A stretch of DNA of 60,000 nt from Takakia lepidozioides (taxonomy: Eukaryota > Streptophyta > Takakiopsida > Takakiales > Takakiaceae), in the NCBI GenBank assembly GCA_030704615.1, contig CM060734.1, positions 32,196,042-32,256,041 on the forward strand, given 5' to 3'. The notes under the pieces were generated by a model. It saw nothing but the letters and a program-made list of their open reading frames with translations. It was not told the origin of the DNA and searched no databases. Both the position numbers and the translations under genes were made by a program. Each line of letters opens with the position of its first letter. Position 1 is the stretch's first letter. Of the stretch, positions 50,210 through 60,000 are shown piece by piece.

Positions 50210-51860
50210 ACTGCCAGAGCGGCCATGGATGGGGCTGTGACGGGCTGTGCCCATGGCCTTTGGGGCTGTGATGGGTTGTGACAGGCCGTGCCTGAGGCCT
50301 TTGAGGCTGTGAGGGGCTGTGAGGGGCTGTGATGGGCTGTGCCCATGGCCTTTGGGCTGTGATGGGCTGTGAGGGGCTGTGACAGGCCGTGCCTGAGGCC
50401 TTTGAGGCTGTGAGGGCTGTGAGGGCTGTGATCAGGCCATGCCTGAGGCCTTTGGGCTGTGCGGGCTGTGAGGGGCTGTATCAGGCCGTGCCTGAGGCCT
50501 GTGGGGCTGTGAGGGGCTGTGACAGGCTGTGCCCGTGGCCTTTGGGGGCTGTGAGGGGCTGTGACAGGCTGTGCCAGTGGCCTGTGGGGCTGTGACGGCT
50601 GTGCGGGGCTGTGACAGGCTGTGCCCATGGCCTTTGGGGCTGTGATGGGCTGTGAGGGGCTGTGACAGGCTGTGACAGGCCGTGCCTAGGCCTTTGCGGC
50701 TGTGACGGGCTGTGAGGGCTGTGACACAGGCCGTGCCCATGGCCTTTGGGGCTGTGTGGGCTGTGAGGGGTTGTGACAGGCTGTGCCCCTGCCCTTTGGA
50801 GCTGTGAGCGGCTTGTGACAGGCTGTCCCAGTGGCCTGAGGGGCTGTGAGGGGCTGTGAGGGGCTGTGACAGGCCATGCCTGAGGCCTTTGGGGCTGTGA
50901 CGGGCTGTGAGGGGCTGTGTCAGGCCGTGCCTGAGCCTGTGGGGCTGTGACGGGCTATGAGGGGCTGTGGACAGGCTGTGCCCGGTGCCTTTGGGCTGTG
51001 AGGGGCTGTGACAGGCTGTGCCCAGTGGCCTGTGGGGCTGTGACGGGCTGTGCGGGGCTGTGATAGGCTGTGCCCATGGCCTTGGGGCTGTGATGGGCTG
51101 GGGGCGTGACAGGCCGTGCCTGAGGCCTTTGAGGCTGTGATGGGCTGTGAGGGGCTGTGCCCATGGCCTTGGGGCTGTGACGGGCTGTGAGGGGCTGTGA
51201 CAGGCTGTGCCCGTGCCCTTTTGGAGCTGTGAGGGGCTGTGACAGGCTGTGCCCAGTGGCCTTTTGGGCTGTGACGGGCTGTGCGGGGCTGTGACAGGCT
51301 GTGCCCAGTGGCCTGTGGGGCTGTGATGGGCTGTGCGGGGCTGTGACAGGCTGTGCCCATGGCCTTTGGGGCTGTGAGGGGCTGTGAGGGGCTGTACATA
51401 GGCCCTGTGCCTGAGGCCTTTGGGCTGTGATGGGCTGTGAGGGGCTGTCCCTGCCGTGCCTGAGGCCTTGTGAGGCTGTGACGGGCTGTGACGGGCTGTG
51501 CCCATGGCCTTTGGGGCTGTGAGGGGCTGTGAGGGGCTGTGACAGGCCGTGCCTGAGGCCTTTGAGGCTGTGACGGGCTGTGAGGGGCTGTGAGAGGCCG
51601 TGCCTGAGGCCTTTGGGGCTGTGACGGGCTATGAGGGGCTGTGTCAGGCCGTGCTTGAGGCCTTTGGGGCTGTGAGGGGCTGTGAGGGGCTGTGACAGGC
51701 CGTGCCTGAGGCCTTTGAGGCTGTGAGGGGCTGTGACAGGCCGTGCCTGAGGCCTTTGGGGCTGTGACGGGCTGTGTCAGGCCGTGCTTGAGGCCTTTGG
51801 GGCTGTGAGGGGCTGTGACAGGCTGTGCCCAGTGGCCTGTGGGACTGTGACAGCTGTGAC
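50210..51860 (+). repeat. GGGCTGTGA minisatellite, about 1.65 kb, in the leader
   Basis: The unit GGGGCTGTGA(C/G) recurs about every 10-11 bases. It is grouped in higher-order blocks that end CAGGC(C/T)GTGCC(T/C)(G/A)(A/T)GGCC, which themselves recur roughly every 60-75 bases. The strand bias is strong: G/T on this strand, C/A on the other. Long open frames on the minus strand (up to 357 codons) are only the repeat translated. Confidence 0.92.
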
Positions 51861-52582
51861 CAGTGAGCTGTGTGGGCCTGTGCTGGTCTGTGGTGGCCCG
51901 TGTTGACCTGTGGACGGCCTGTGCTGACTCGTGGAGGCACTGGTGGACTGCCTAAGGACTGGCATGTGGTCTGGAAGGCCGAATTTTGAAGCTCGTGGAG
52001 GGCGGTTTGAGGAGTATCTTCATGATATTCCCATGGTCATGCAAGTGAGGGAAGAGAGGAGAGGAAGAGTGTTGGGATGAGGGCATGCTGGGGTTAGGCA
52101 TTGCTTTAGCTTCTCTTCCTCGTAGTTTCCACCCTCTCATTAGGCCAAGACCTTTCCGTAGGTGGAGGCAAGAGTCAGTCCGGGTTTGGGCTGGGGTGTC
52201 CTTGCAGGAGCAACACCGTAGAGTTGTTTTTGGTGTGGGGAGTTGTCGTTCTGATTTCTTGTGTTTGGATCCCCTCCATACCTGCATGCTTGACTGTGCG
52301 CCATGCTAGTTTTGTTTGGGCGCTTGTTTTTATAGGTGATTGGTCCGGATTTGATCACCGGCCAGTCCTAGAGCATGCTGTCGATGGTGAGGCTGGGGTG
52401 ATGACCAGCCAGACCATCATTGTTTCTCCTGTGGTGAGGTTGGAGGTGATGACCAGCCAACCATAGGAGTGCTTGCGGTGGATGCAGGTACAGGTGTAGG
52501 CTATGTTAGGAACTTAGTATTCCAAACCATAAGCCGCAACAGGTTCTCTACCCGGTTACCTTGTGGAGAGGGGGTTAGGGAC
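51861..52582 (+). other. End of the leader before gag
   Basis: GT-rich, repeat-like sequence passes into unique sequence. No gene was recognised. Confidence 0.4.
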
Positions 52583-54050
52583 ATGTTCATGACCGGTTGA
52601 GTGTCAACACGGAGGTGCCACTAGTTGCTGGGGACATTGCCGGTTCGAGCACTAGCGATACTAGTGGGTACACGAGACGAGGTGTGCGGTTTAGGCCACC
52701 TTCATCTCTTGTGTCTTCCACGGAAGGTTCTGATTCGGATTGTGAATCAAGAGGACTCATACCGGTGGTGCAAGTTGTTTCTTTGCCATTGTTGTGGGAC
52801 ACAATGGAGGAGATGTATGGAGCTACCAAGGGGCCACGAAGGTACTCTGGGGCGGTGGGCATCATCGAGTTGGATGATTTTATCCAAGAGTTTGATAGTT
52901 GGTGTGATTTGCAGCAAATGCGCAATCCACAACTATTTACGCCTTTCATGGCATGGAAGGGGCTATTTCAGCACCTTGAGGGGCCGCCTATGGATGATTA
53001 TCATGAGTTCAGGCGGGGGCATGAGGTTGAGATCGAGGAGTGGAGGATGTACTAGTCACCCGACTATGTCTCCATCACTAGGGGCACTAGAGCCACGAGG
53101 GCAGTGGCTACACCTGCCGCTGCACCGGCAGGTTCAGCAAGTAGTAGAGGGACAAGTGGGACTGGTGGTACAGTAGCTACGACGTCCACCCAAGCCACTA
53201 CCGCACCAGCACTAGTACTCGTGCCTGCCTTCAACCCTGTTGTGGAGTTCTTCGAAGAGTGAGAGGGAACTACCAAGGGGTGAGGACAAAGAAGTTGCGG
53301 AGCTTGCAAGAGTTCCAACGGAAGCCGACCGAGAGCTTGAGGGAGGCTTTCACTCGCATGAGGCGCTTGATAAATGTAACCCAAGGGGTTACGGAAGCTC
53401 AGGTAGTCCAATTCTGGTATGGGATATTGGACAAGGAGCTGAGGAGAAGGGTGCGGGATGCAACTCTCCTACAAGCGGCCCAACCCACCTTAGCAAATGT
53501 GTTTTTGCTGGCAGAGCGGATAGAGCTCAACATGGTGGAGGAATGCGTGGTCATGGTGGGATTTGCTAAGGAGACACCACGGGTAGTGGTGCTCTAGCCA
53601 ACCACTACCTCAACGTGCTCAAGGCAACAAGGGGGCTCAGGTGAAGCTCAGGGAAGGGCAGAGAGGACCTCAGATGCAGGGGTCTCTCCCTTCATTTGCT
53701 GGCCAACAACGGGCGGATGTGGTGTGCTGGACATGTGGAGGACCCATATCAAGAAGGATTGCCCAGAGGGAGGCAAAGGGTCGGCACATGCACAGCCTGC
53801 ACAGTTGCAGTGTGGGCATTGTGGCAAGCACGGGCATGGAGAGGCCCAGTGTTATGGTTTGCATCCTGAGTTGCGCCCAGGCCAGTTCCAAGGGAACAAT
53901 GGTGGCCGGGGGCGAGGTGGAGCAGCCCAGAGAGGACGAGGTGGCCAGCCACGAGGTGCAGGCCAAGGGCAAGCTCAACGTGGCCAAGGACGCGGAGGTC
54001 AGGGTGTTGACCAAGGCATGGCCAACTGGCTTCAGCAGCTAGAGTAGAGG
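52583..54050 (+). pseudogene. Retrotransposon gag with zinc knuckles, decayed
   Basis: The first frame (to 53052) reads GVRFRPPSSLVSSTEGSDSD, YSGAVGIIELDDFIQEFDSW and FMAWKGLFQHLEGPPMDDYH, a Retrotrans_gag-like helical core. A shifted frame (53259-53594) gives RSLQEFQRKPTESLREAFTR and VVQFWYGILDKELRRRVRD, the second half of that domain. A further frame (53724 on) has a clear zinc knuckle CGHCGKHGHGEAQC followed by a Gly/Arg/Gln-rich tail. The intact ATG was not identified. It belongs with the LTR block at 48407 on the same strand. No protease or reverse transcriptase follows before the CACTA-derived sequence. Confidence 0.78.
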
Positions 54051-54127
54051 CTCGCTGCCATGGCTACAGCTCAGGTGGTACCGGCTCTAAGGCCGGATGG
54101 TCCACCTCCTGCTCCTGAGGAGGAGAT

Positions 54128-54778
54128 ATGGGAGGCATGGGATTCATGTGTGGAGCAGCACTACCACTAGTGCAGGTGGAGTCTGCTGCAACCGTGACTC
54201 GAGGAGCAGCACGAGTTCCTGAGCCACGAGGTGCAAAGGTGGAGTTGGATCCACAGCGTGGGGAGGCAAGCCGTCAGGCTAGGCTTCCTCAGTCATTCAC
54301 ATTGGCAGAGACAGTGTCGACGCCATCCATGGCACCTAGTTCTCGCCCGACGGTTACCGAGGCAGAGGTTACTATGCCATTGGGGAGAGCTACACGGGTA
54401 GCACCACTACCTAGTGTTGCCAAGGCTACGGCTGCTAGTGTGCTGCTAGGAGCGGCCACATCTGTGTGTCAGGCTCCATTGTTCTCGGCTACCATGATTG
54501 CGACGCCAGGGGTAAAACCAGCTGAGGTGTTCACGCTGGCAGCTACACTCTGTGAGAGTGGGGAGGTTACTTCATCTTCTGCGGAGATAGTGGGAGGTGT
54601 AGTGCTGGAGGGATCCTCGGATTTGAGGGTCAAGACTGCTACGGCAGCGCCATGGCAAGCTGCAGCTGCCAGGTTGATGGAGCTGCCAGCTAGGCCAGCC
54701 ATTGAGCGCGCCATGGTGACACCTGGAGTTATCATGTTAGACAACCAGGATGGCATTCCCCCAGTACAATGTGGGTGA
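54128..54778 (+). pseudogene. Low-complexity Ala/Pro/Thr-rich reading frame after gag
   Basis: A 216-codon open frame rich in Ala, Val, Pro and Thr (VSTPSMAPSSRPTVTEAEVT) has no recognised domain. It may be the linker between gag and protease, and retroelement similarity ends about here. Confidence 0.35.
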
Positions 54779-55331
54779 TTACACATACATATAGACAGCA
54801 AGCAGCAAATCCTTGAATTCAGGCAAAACAAACTGGAAGCACATATCATTTGTAAAGACAAGATTACCCAAAACTTAGTATGATCTTGGGCAGTAAATCT
54901 CCCAAAATTGATTGGCCCCAATGATGTCCTCCCAGTACATTTTTGAGCCCTCTTAGGTATGGGGTGTTCCTGAAATCCATAGCAAGAATTCAAATGGACA
55001 AACCTGATGGGTCCATGAGAAGTATCCCTCCAAGTTTTACTGATATTCTGGGTGTATAAGTAACCCAAGTATCTCTATAAGTAGCCATTGTAGCTTAGTA
55101 CCAGGACGTTGGTTTCATGGGGCAAAGAATTTGAACACACCTGAAGTCTACATTGGCCTGACATCATGCCTTTGGCACTTCAACTTGTCTAGTGGAAATC
55201 ATTTGTGATTGTGCCTTGGCTGACCCCTGCATTGTCCAACTTCCCTGTCTGACAGACATACCCTATCTCTTCGTGATTTTACCAAAAACATACATAATTA
55301 GAATCATGGTCATTGTGAAGAACTATAACTC
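54779..55331. other. Junction region, origin unknown
   Basis: It lies between the gag block and the CACTA 5' part. No CACTA terminus or LTR was seen, so the exact edge of each element is undefined. Confidence 0.35.
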
Positions 55332-55702
55332 ACAGACGGAGAAGGTGTTCGTAGTGTAGATGATGGGCGTTTTTGTCCTGCGACATGAGCATGGGCATGT
55401 TCTCCTCGGCTTGCCGTGGCATCCGCCGACGACGCACTCGCCTCGCACTGGCGTGGGAGGAGTGGATCGTCCTCATCGTCCTCAGAAGAGCCCTCATGCA
55501 GAATCGTAGTCTTCATCGTCTTCAGTCTGGCACTTTGCCTTGCAGGACCTTGATCCCTACCTTTTTCCTTCGGAGCGCGTGGCTTGCGAGGGCGATTCGC
55601 TCCCGCAAGCCTGCACAAACACCTCCATGACCTCCCTCTCAAACAATCACAAACAAATGTAAGCATACATACCCTAATACTCTTAAGCCTACGCTGAACC
55701 AC
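55332..55702 (-). CDS. Basic/acidic low-complexity protein exon, unknown
   Basis: A minus-strand exon of about 280 bp (acceptor ttgtgcag near 55616, donor TCT|gtgagt near 55332) reads RPRKPRAPKEKGRDQGP, then GSSEDDEDDPLLPRQ and HVAGQKRPSSTLRTPSPS. It could be part of a second CACTA-encoded protein running opposite to tnp2, or of a host gene. I do not recognise it. Confidence 0.35.
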
Positions 55703-56189
55703 AGCCGCACCCTACCAGGATGTAATGCCTGCCCACGAATGACGGCGGACATCTCCCGCCTAATGACACACCGTCCTCAAACCTAATCGTCACTCACTGC
55801 ATGTTGTTTGCCTCTCTGTTTGTACAAGTCGCAGCTACTCGCCCCCATTTGTGCTATGAAGCTTATGATCGCTGTAGGAAGATTAGAAGATAAGGCAAAT
55901 CGCAAGTTTAGTAGGTGGGTATCCAAAGTCAGGAACTAAACTCACCCATCTATCGACTGCTTGAACGTTGCTTCCACCTCCTTTATGGCAACAATCCGGC
56001 GCTCTCGGAACTTCTCGTACTCAGTGAGAGGGACTGTCACTTCGAAGACCTTCCGCTTCACCATGGACACTCAGAAACGATACTTATAGTATACTATAGA
56101 TATAGAATTAGCACATTGGCAGCTGGTGCAAAACTAGAGACAATGCACTGTGCGTAGCATGCAAAGAGGGAAGGGGTGACGTTCAAAGC
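55703..56189. other. Spacer upstream of the tnp2 N-terminal exons
   Basis: No feature was recognised apart from a short open frame at 55915-56157. The tnp2 promoter may lie here. Confidence 0.35.
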
Positions 56190-57264
56190 ATGTACAGTGC
56201 AGGTGGCGAACGGATGCGTAGGCGTAGAATAGATGACCGTCTATGGCGAATGGAAGAAACTTATGCCACAAGGAATGGGCATACAAAAATGCTATGCAAC
56301 TGCGATGAGTGTCATGGAGGAAAAGTACTCTTGTTGGAAATAGTGAGGAATCATTACATGATACACGGGAGGGATCCTCTTCTCCAACGCTGTTCTCTTC
56401 CGGTAAGATCGCCACTTTCCCTTCAGCACTTTAGTTTGAATTTTGAATGCAACGATCCTCTTCTCCACATGTCGACATTTCGTTGGGTGATTGTAGTCAA
56501 GAAGTCATAAGATACAGACGTGAGTATGACTACGCCACTTCCGTTATCACTTTAATTAATGCACATGCCGTGTTTTCATTGGTCATGTGTAGTCATGTAG
56601 TCATATATGACTAAGTAAGTGACTGCAACTATGACTTCAATGGTTACAAATGTCGTGTTTTGATTGGGTGTATATTCATAAGATACATACATAAATATGA
56701 CTGCATCACTGCAACGTCACCGTGCCTCCTATGTCATAATATGAACAAGTGTCACATCGTTGTTGGTCCACTCACAAGATGACTATTGGGATGCAGGGAT
56801 GTGAATATTCAGATGATGAAGACGAAGGCCCTGCGGCACAGCGGGAGCCCAATGTCACAAAGAACGCAGATGAGAATGGTGGATTGGAGGTAGAAATGCA
56901 GCGTGCATTGCAGGAAGCGTTTCTCTTTGCAGATGCAAACAGAGAGGACCCCATTCATGGTGGAACCGATCACACATTTGCCGATCATGACGATGATCTC
57001 GACGATTCCGGAGACAATGAATTTGATGAGAATGCTCACCTGCACGTTGATCCCGAGTATGATAAACTCTTCCGAGCATCGCAATGTCCACTTTTTGAAG
57101 GGTGCTCCATCAGCCGGCTGCAAGCAACTTTGACGTTGCTGAATGCATGCACTACCCACAAGTGCACCAATGCATTTGTGGATGAGCTTCTGGGATTGTT
57201 GCGTAAGATTTTTTTGCCTAAAGAGAATTCATTGCCGAAAACTCACTATGAAGCAAAAACCATG
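56190..57264 (+). pseudogene. CACTA transposase (tnp2), N-terminal exons
   Basis: Exon 56190-56402 (donor CCG|gtaaga) reads MYSAGGERMRRRRIDDRLWR and the zinc-type start CNCDECHGGKVLLLEIVRNH then YMIHGRDPL. Exon 56798-57264 (acceptor ggatgcag, in phase) is acidic (GCEYSDDEDEG) and continues PEYDKLFRASQCPLFEGCS, LRKIFLPKENSLPKTHYEA and KTM. This is the usual tnp2 N-terminus. It stops at 57264 in mid-gene, where the remainder (IAKMGLQYTM) would be expected and is instead found at 48406 on the other strand. The intron contains TGACTAC-type motifs like those at the CACTA end near 43 kb. Confidence 0.85.
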
Positions 57265-57452
57265 TGTCGTACGCATACATATCGCTACACAACTACATCG
57301 CTGTCCAAAACCACACAACACATGTGCACACCACACACTAGTATACCACTAGTCCACCACTAGTCCAACCACTAGTCCAACCACTAGGCTACAACTAGTC
57401 AGTCACTAGGCTGCCACTATGCTACCCACTATGGCAGTCACTAGTCCACACA
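57265..57452 (-). repeat. LTR first part (block A1, 188 bp)
   Basis: In minus orientation it reads TGTGTGGACTAGTGACTG to GCGTACGACA. It is nearly identical to block A2 (57783-57970) and is rich in CACTAG(T/G)CCAAC minisatellite units. It is the missing first part of the LTR whose second part is at 48407-48733. Confidence 0.82.
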
Positions 57453-57453
57453 A

Positions 57454-57970
57454 TGATAAAGAAGAAGAATACAAGCACAAGCTCATGCGAGCTCACAAAG
57501 CTGAAGCATAAACTCATGCATATATAACCTCATCACTCAAATACAAGTCAAGCCAAGTGCACCCCACGCCATGGGGAATCCACACTACGGCGCCATAGCT
57601 AGGCGCGGTGAGGCTCAACTCGAGAAAGATGAGCCTCCCGCGCTTGCCGTGAAGATAACCACTCTAGGGCCTAAATCTGCCTTGACCCCTGGATTGACAC
57701 TTGGGCCAATCCCAAATGTCAATATGTAAAAGCTAGCTATTTCCTAGCTAGTTTCACACTAGTGGTAAAATAACTTGACAGCTGTCGTGCGCATACATAT
57801 CGCTACGCAACTACATCGCTGTCCAAAACCACACAACACATGTGCACACCACACACTAGTATACCACTAGTCCACCACTAGTCCAGCCACTAGTCCAACC
57901 ACTAGGCTACAACTAGTCAGTCACTAGGCTGCCACTAGGCTGCCCACTATGGCAGTCACTAGTCCACACA
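57454..57970 (-). repeat. Complete 3' LTR (517 bp) of the PHD-type element
   Basis: In minus orientation it begins TGTGTGGACTAG just after a purine-rich tract (CTAGGGGGGCGAT, 57971-57983). It runs through block A2, the dinucleotide GC, then block B to TTTATCA. TG and CA ends are present. It lies downstream of the pol on the same strand. Confidence 0.82.
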
Positions 57971-58230
57971 ATCGCCCCCCTAGCTGGTGCTTAGGTCCCT
58001 CTAAGTCCAGGTAGCCACAAGATGTGATAGTGACCATAGCCTCATTAAGTCCTCCACCACTATCCCTACTACACTCAAACTCGATAGATCAAGAGGCCGG
58101 GTGCAAGAGTTGCCCCATCATTAGTCGCCGTCTTGCAACCTGTGAACTTGAGCTTGGGATCTCATGTATTGACTCCTATGAGCTTGGCCTCCCATGTCTT
58201 GTTAGCTGCCTCCAGTCATGTCCACTGCCA
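57971..58230 (-). other. Untranslated end of the element, with polypurine tract
   Basis: It connects the PHD finger stop codon to the 3' LTR. No further domain was seen. Confidence 0.45.
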
Positions 58231-60000
58231 CTATCCCAAGCAGTGTGGACACAACCAATCTCCGTCAGGAACCTTCTCAAGAGGTGGTGTCAAGCATCCC
58301 ATATGCCAACCCCTTGAGCATCGATCACACACCAGCATGGTGGCTGCCCCTTTGGCAGACCCACAGAGCATGCACCTCAAACCTGCAGGTACCACTGCCA
58401 AGTTTGGGTCAACTCTGCCATCGACATTGGGAAGGTGACATGGCGCACATGGTCCTTCCAAGTCATGCTATCCCGACCCTCCAAGATCAAGACCCTTGAG
58501 GGCAACACCTCTCGAACCCTCAGAATAACACGCCCTGCAGTAACATCCAGAGTCGTAGGAGCAGTCTGCTGCAAATAAACATAGTCACCAGGGCTAAACC
58601 TCCGAACCCCAGGACGATATCCTCCACCACGTATAGTGGCATACCTCAACGTATCACGGTGTTGTGCAATGGCAAGGTTCTCAAAAGCCATGGGCATGAC
58701 TTTCTTGAACAACTCTGCACGCTGATTACATGCACGTACCCACACGTCCGGATCGTCAAGGTTAAGGACTTGAGCAGTGTCCCTATGAATGGCTGCAGGC
58801 AAATCCGGCTCTCGGCCAAAGAGAAGGAAATATGGTGAGAAGGAGGCAAGTGATGCTTGTTTGCTGAACCTGTAGCCCATGGCTAACCAAGGAACCTGAA
58901 TATCCCAATCTCCTAGGTGTCCCTTCTGCAAGCCATACTTGCGCAAACCCCTCTTCACCGTCTGAACAACTCTCTCTGCTAAGCCATCGGCCTCAGGATG
59001 ATCCCGAGAAGTGGTGCGGTGGTCTATCAAGGCTTTATCACACAAAGCCTAAAACTCCCCCAAAAACTCTCTCCCTTGGTCCGTGAGTACCTCAGCTGGA
59101 GCACCAAATCGGCTAAGCACACGATCCAAGAATGCATACGCAGCCCCCTCACTAGCCTTGTCAGGCAATGGAACCAACTCAATCCACTTGGAAAAGTGCT
59201 CCACCATCACCAACACATATCTGTGGTGGCGCATAGTCAGTGGCAACGGTCCTGCGAAGTCAAGACTCCACCTGTAGCCCAATCCCATGATTGGCAAAGG
59301 ATGCAACTGTGGTGTAGGGGCGTTGAATGAAGCACGCACCCTGTCACACACCATGCACCTAGCCACAAACTGTTGCACCTTTGTATGCATACCACGCCAC
59401 CAATACTGCCCCTGCAGTAAACTGTGAGTGCGTCGCACGCCCCAACTCCTCATGGGCATGCCGCACTAACCGTGCACGCTGTGTGGGGTGAGGCACAATC
59501 CTCACCCGACCATCATCCCACACTCGAAGTAGGTGTATCCCCTCCCACTTGAACCTCTTGGCTCGTTGCAGGATCCGATCCCTCTCCCTGGCAGTCACAA
59601 TGGCTGCCGTGTCTCCCGTGCGGAGGTAGTCCAACACAGCCGAATCCTCATGTATATCTCTGGCACCACCTAGCTCATCACTAGCCTCAGGGTCCTCAGA
59701 CACTCCATCTACAGTCATCCCTGTTGTAGGTCCAATCTGACCTCCCGATGCCAAGATACACAAAAATGCAGATGCGTGCCATCCCGGCACCATCTCCTCG
59801 TCCGTCTCACAATGCCACCGAGCTCCAGTGTCATCCTGCTGGCTCATGCATGGATTGCGACTCAATCCATCCGCATCCCGATTGACCAAACCCGGTCGAT
59901 GCACAACCTGAAAGTCATACTCCTGGAGTATAAGTGCCCACCGTGCAAGCTTCCCCGTAAGCTTGTCTGACTCCATCAACCACTTGAGTGGCTGGTGATC
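58231..60000 (-). pseudogene. Ty3/gypsy pol 3' part: RNase H, integrase, PHD finger
   Basis: From the right edge the minus strand reads the RNase H tail LMESDKLTGKLARW-like (MMESDKLTGKLARW), VVHRPGLVNRDADGLSR, then a linker and, after a shift, integrase GVRRTHSLLQGQYWWRGM, CMVCDRVRASF, SLDFAGPLPL, VLTDQGREFLGEF. An in-frame TAG follows at 59049-59051. Then come HPEADGLAERVVQTVK (third acidic residue) and a C-terminal domain RRFSPGDYVYLQQTAPTTLD to about 58377. A +1 shift leads to a C4HC3 PHD finger: CMLC, CDRC, GWHMGC, WLCPHC, ending 58231. The reverse transcriptase lies beyond the window. Chromoviruses normally have a chromodomain in this place. Confidence 0.9.

Noticed and set aside
50432-51505. 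357-codon open frame on the minus strand, plus shorter ones beside it
   Set aside because: It is the translated minisatellite (repeats of HSPSQPLTAPK-type units); the open frame follows from the repeat unit having no stop in that frame.
50210-51860. CRISPR-like array
   Set aside because: The units are contiguous and variable with no unique spacers, in a eukaryotic retroelement leader.
48403-57264. Retroelement inserted into tnp2 with CATG as its target duplication
   Set aside because: The two tnp2 parts are on opposite strands. The LTR ends this model needs (TGTCAAG to ACGACA) disagree with the polypurine tract and with the leader junction, both of which place the LTR ends at TGTGTGG and TTTATCA. 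An inversion fits all junctions better.

Overview
The window looks like nuclear DNA from a land plant or close algal relative with swimming sperm. It holds intron-rich genes with GT-AG introns and plant-type Ty1/copia, Ty3/gypsy chromovirus, CACTA and hAT transposons. One gene is an axonemal MNS1-like coiled-coil protein, and there is a nuclear copy of a mitochondrial atp1 whose N-terminus resembles the bryophyte/charophyte form. A charophyte such as Chara, a bryophyte or a fern would fit; the sequence alone does not name the species. A run of exactly 500 N at 12939-13438 marks a scaffold gap.

The left 16 kb is the gene-bearing part. The last five exons of an HI0933-type flavoprotein lie on the + strand (440-2701). 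A two-exon gene for a 112-residue protein (3570-4116, -) and the MNS1-like gene (4874 to about 10.4 kb, -) follow. The first two exons of a 12-oxophytodienoate reductase-like (OPR) gene (15007-15740, -) come next, with the rest of that gene not found. From 16 to 25 kb there is no recognisable host gene, but there is a nest of hAT-type non-autonomous elements. Two of them sit back to back and share the same 8-bp target duplication.

From 25.6 kb to the right edge almost everything is decayed transposon. The order is a copia element (25.6-30.24 kb), a chromovirus inserted in an atp1 mitochondrial insertion (30.24-36.36 kb), a region with a second copia remnant and the other part of atp1 (36.4-42.6 kb), and the 3' half of a CACTA element (43.0-48.4 kb). 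After these come an LTR-leader-gag block with a huge tandem-repeat leader (48.4-54.8 kb), the 5' half of the CACTA transposase gene (56.2-57.26 kb), and the 3' end of a Ty3/gypsy pol that finishes in a PHD finger instead of a chromodomain (57.3-60 kb).

The most striking result is structural. In three places a single element is split into complementary parts on opposite strands, and turning over one segment (27.6-30.24, 36.36-42.64 or 48.41-57.26 kb) rejoins them. For the last two the breakpoints can be read almost to the base: a chromovirus LTR restored with about 6 bp missing, and a CACTA transposase frame restored across a 4-bp CATG duplication. These are either real small inversions or repeat-driven assembly errors.
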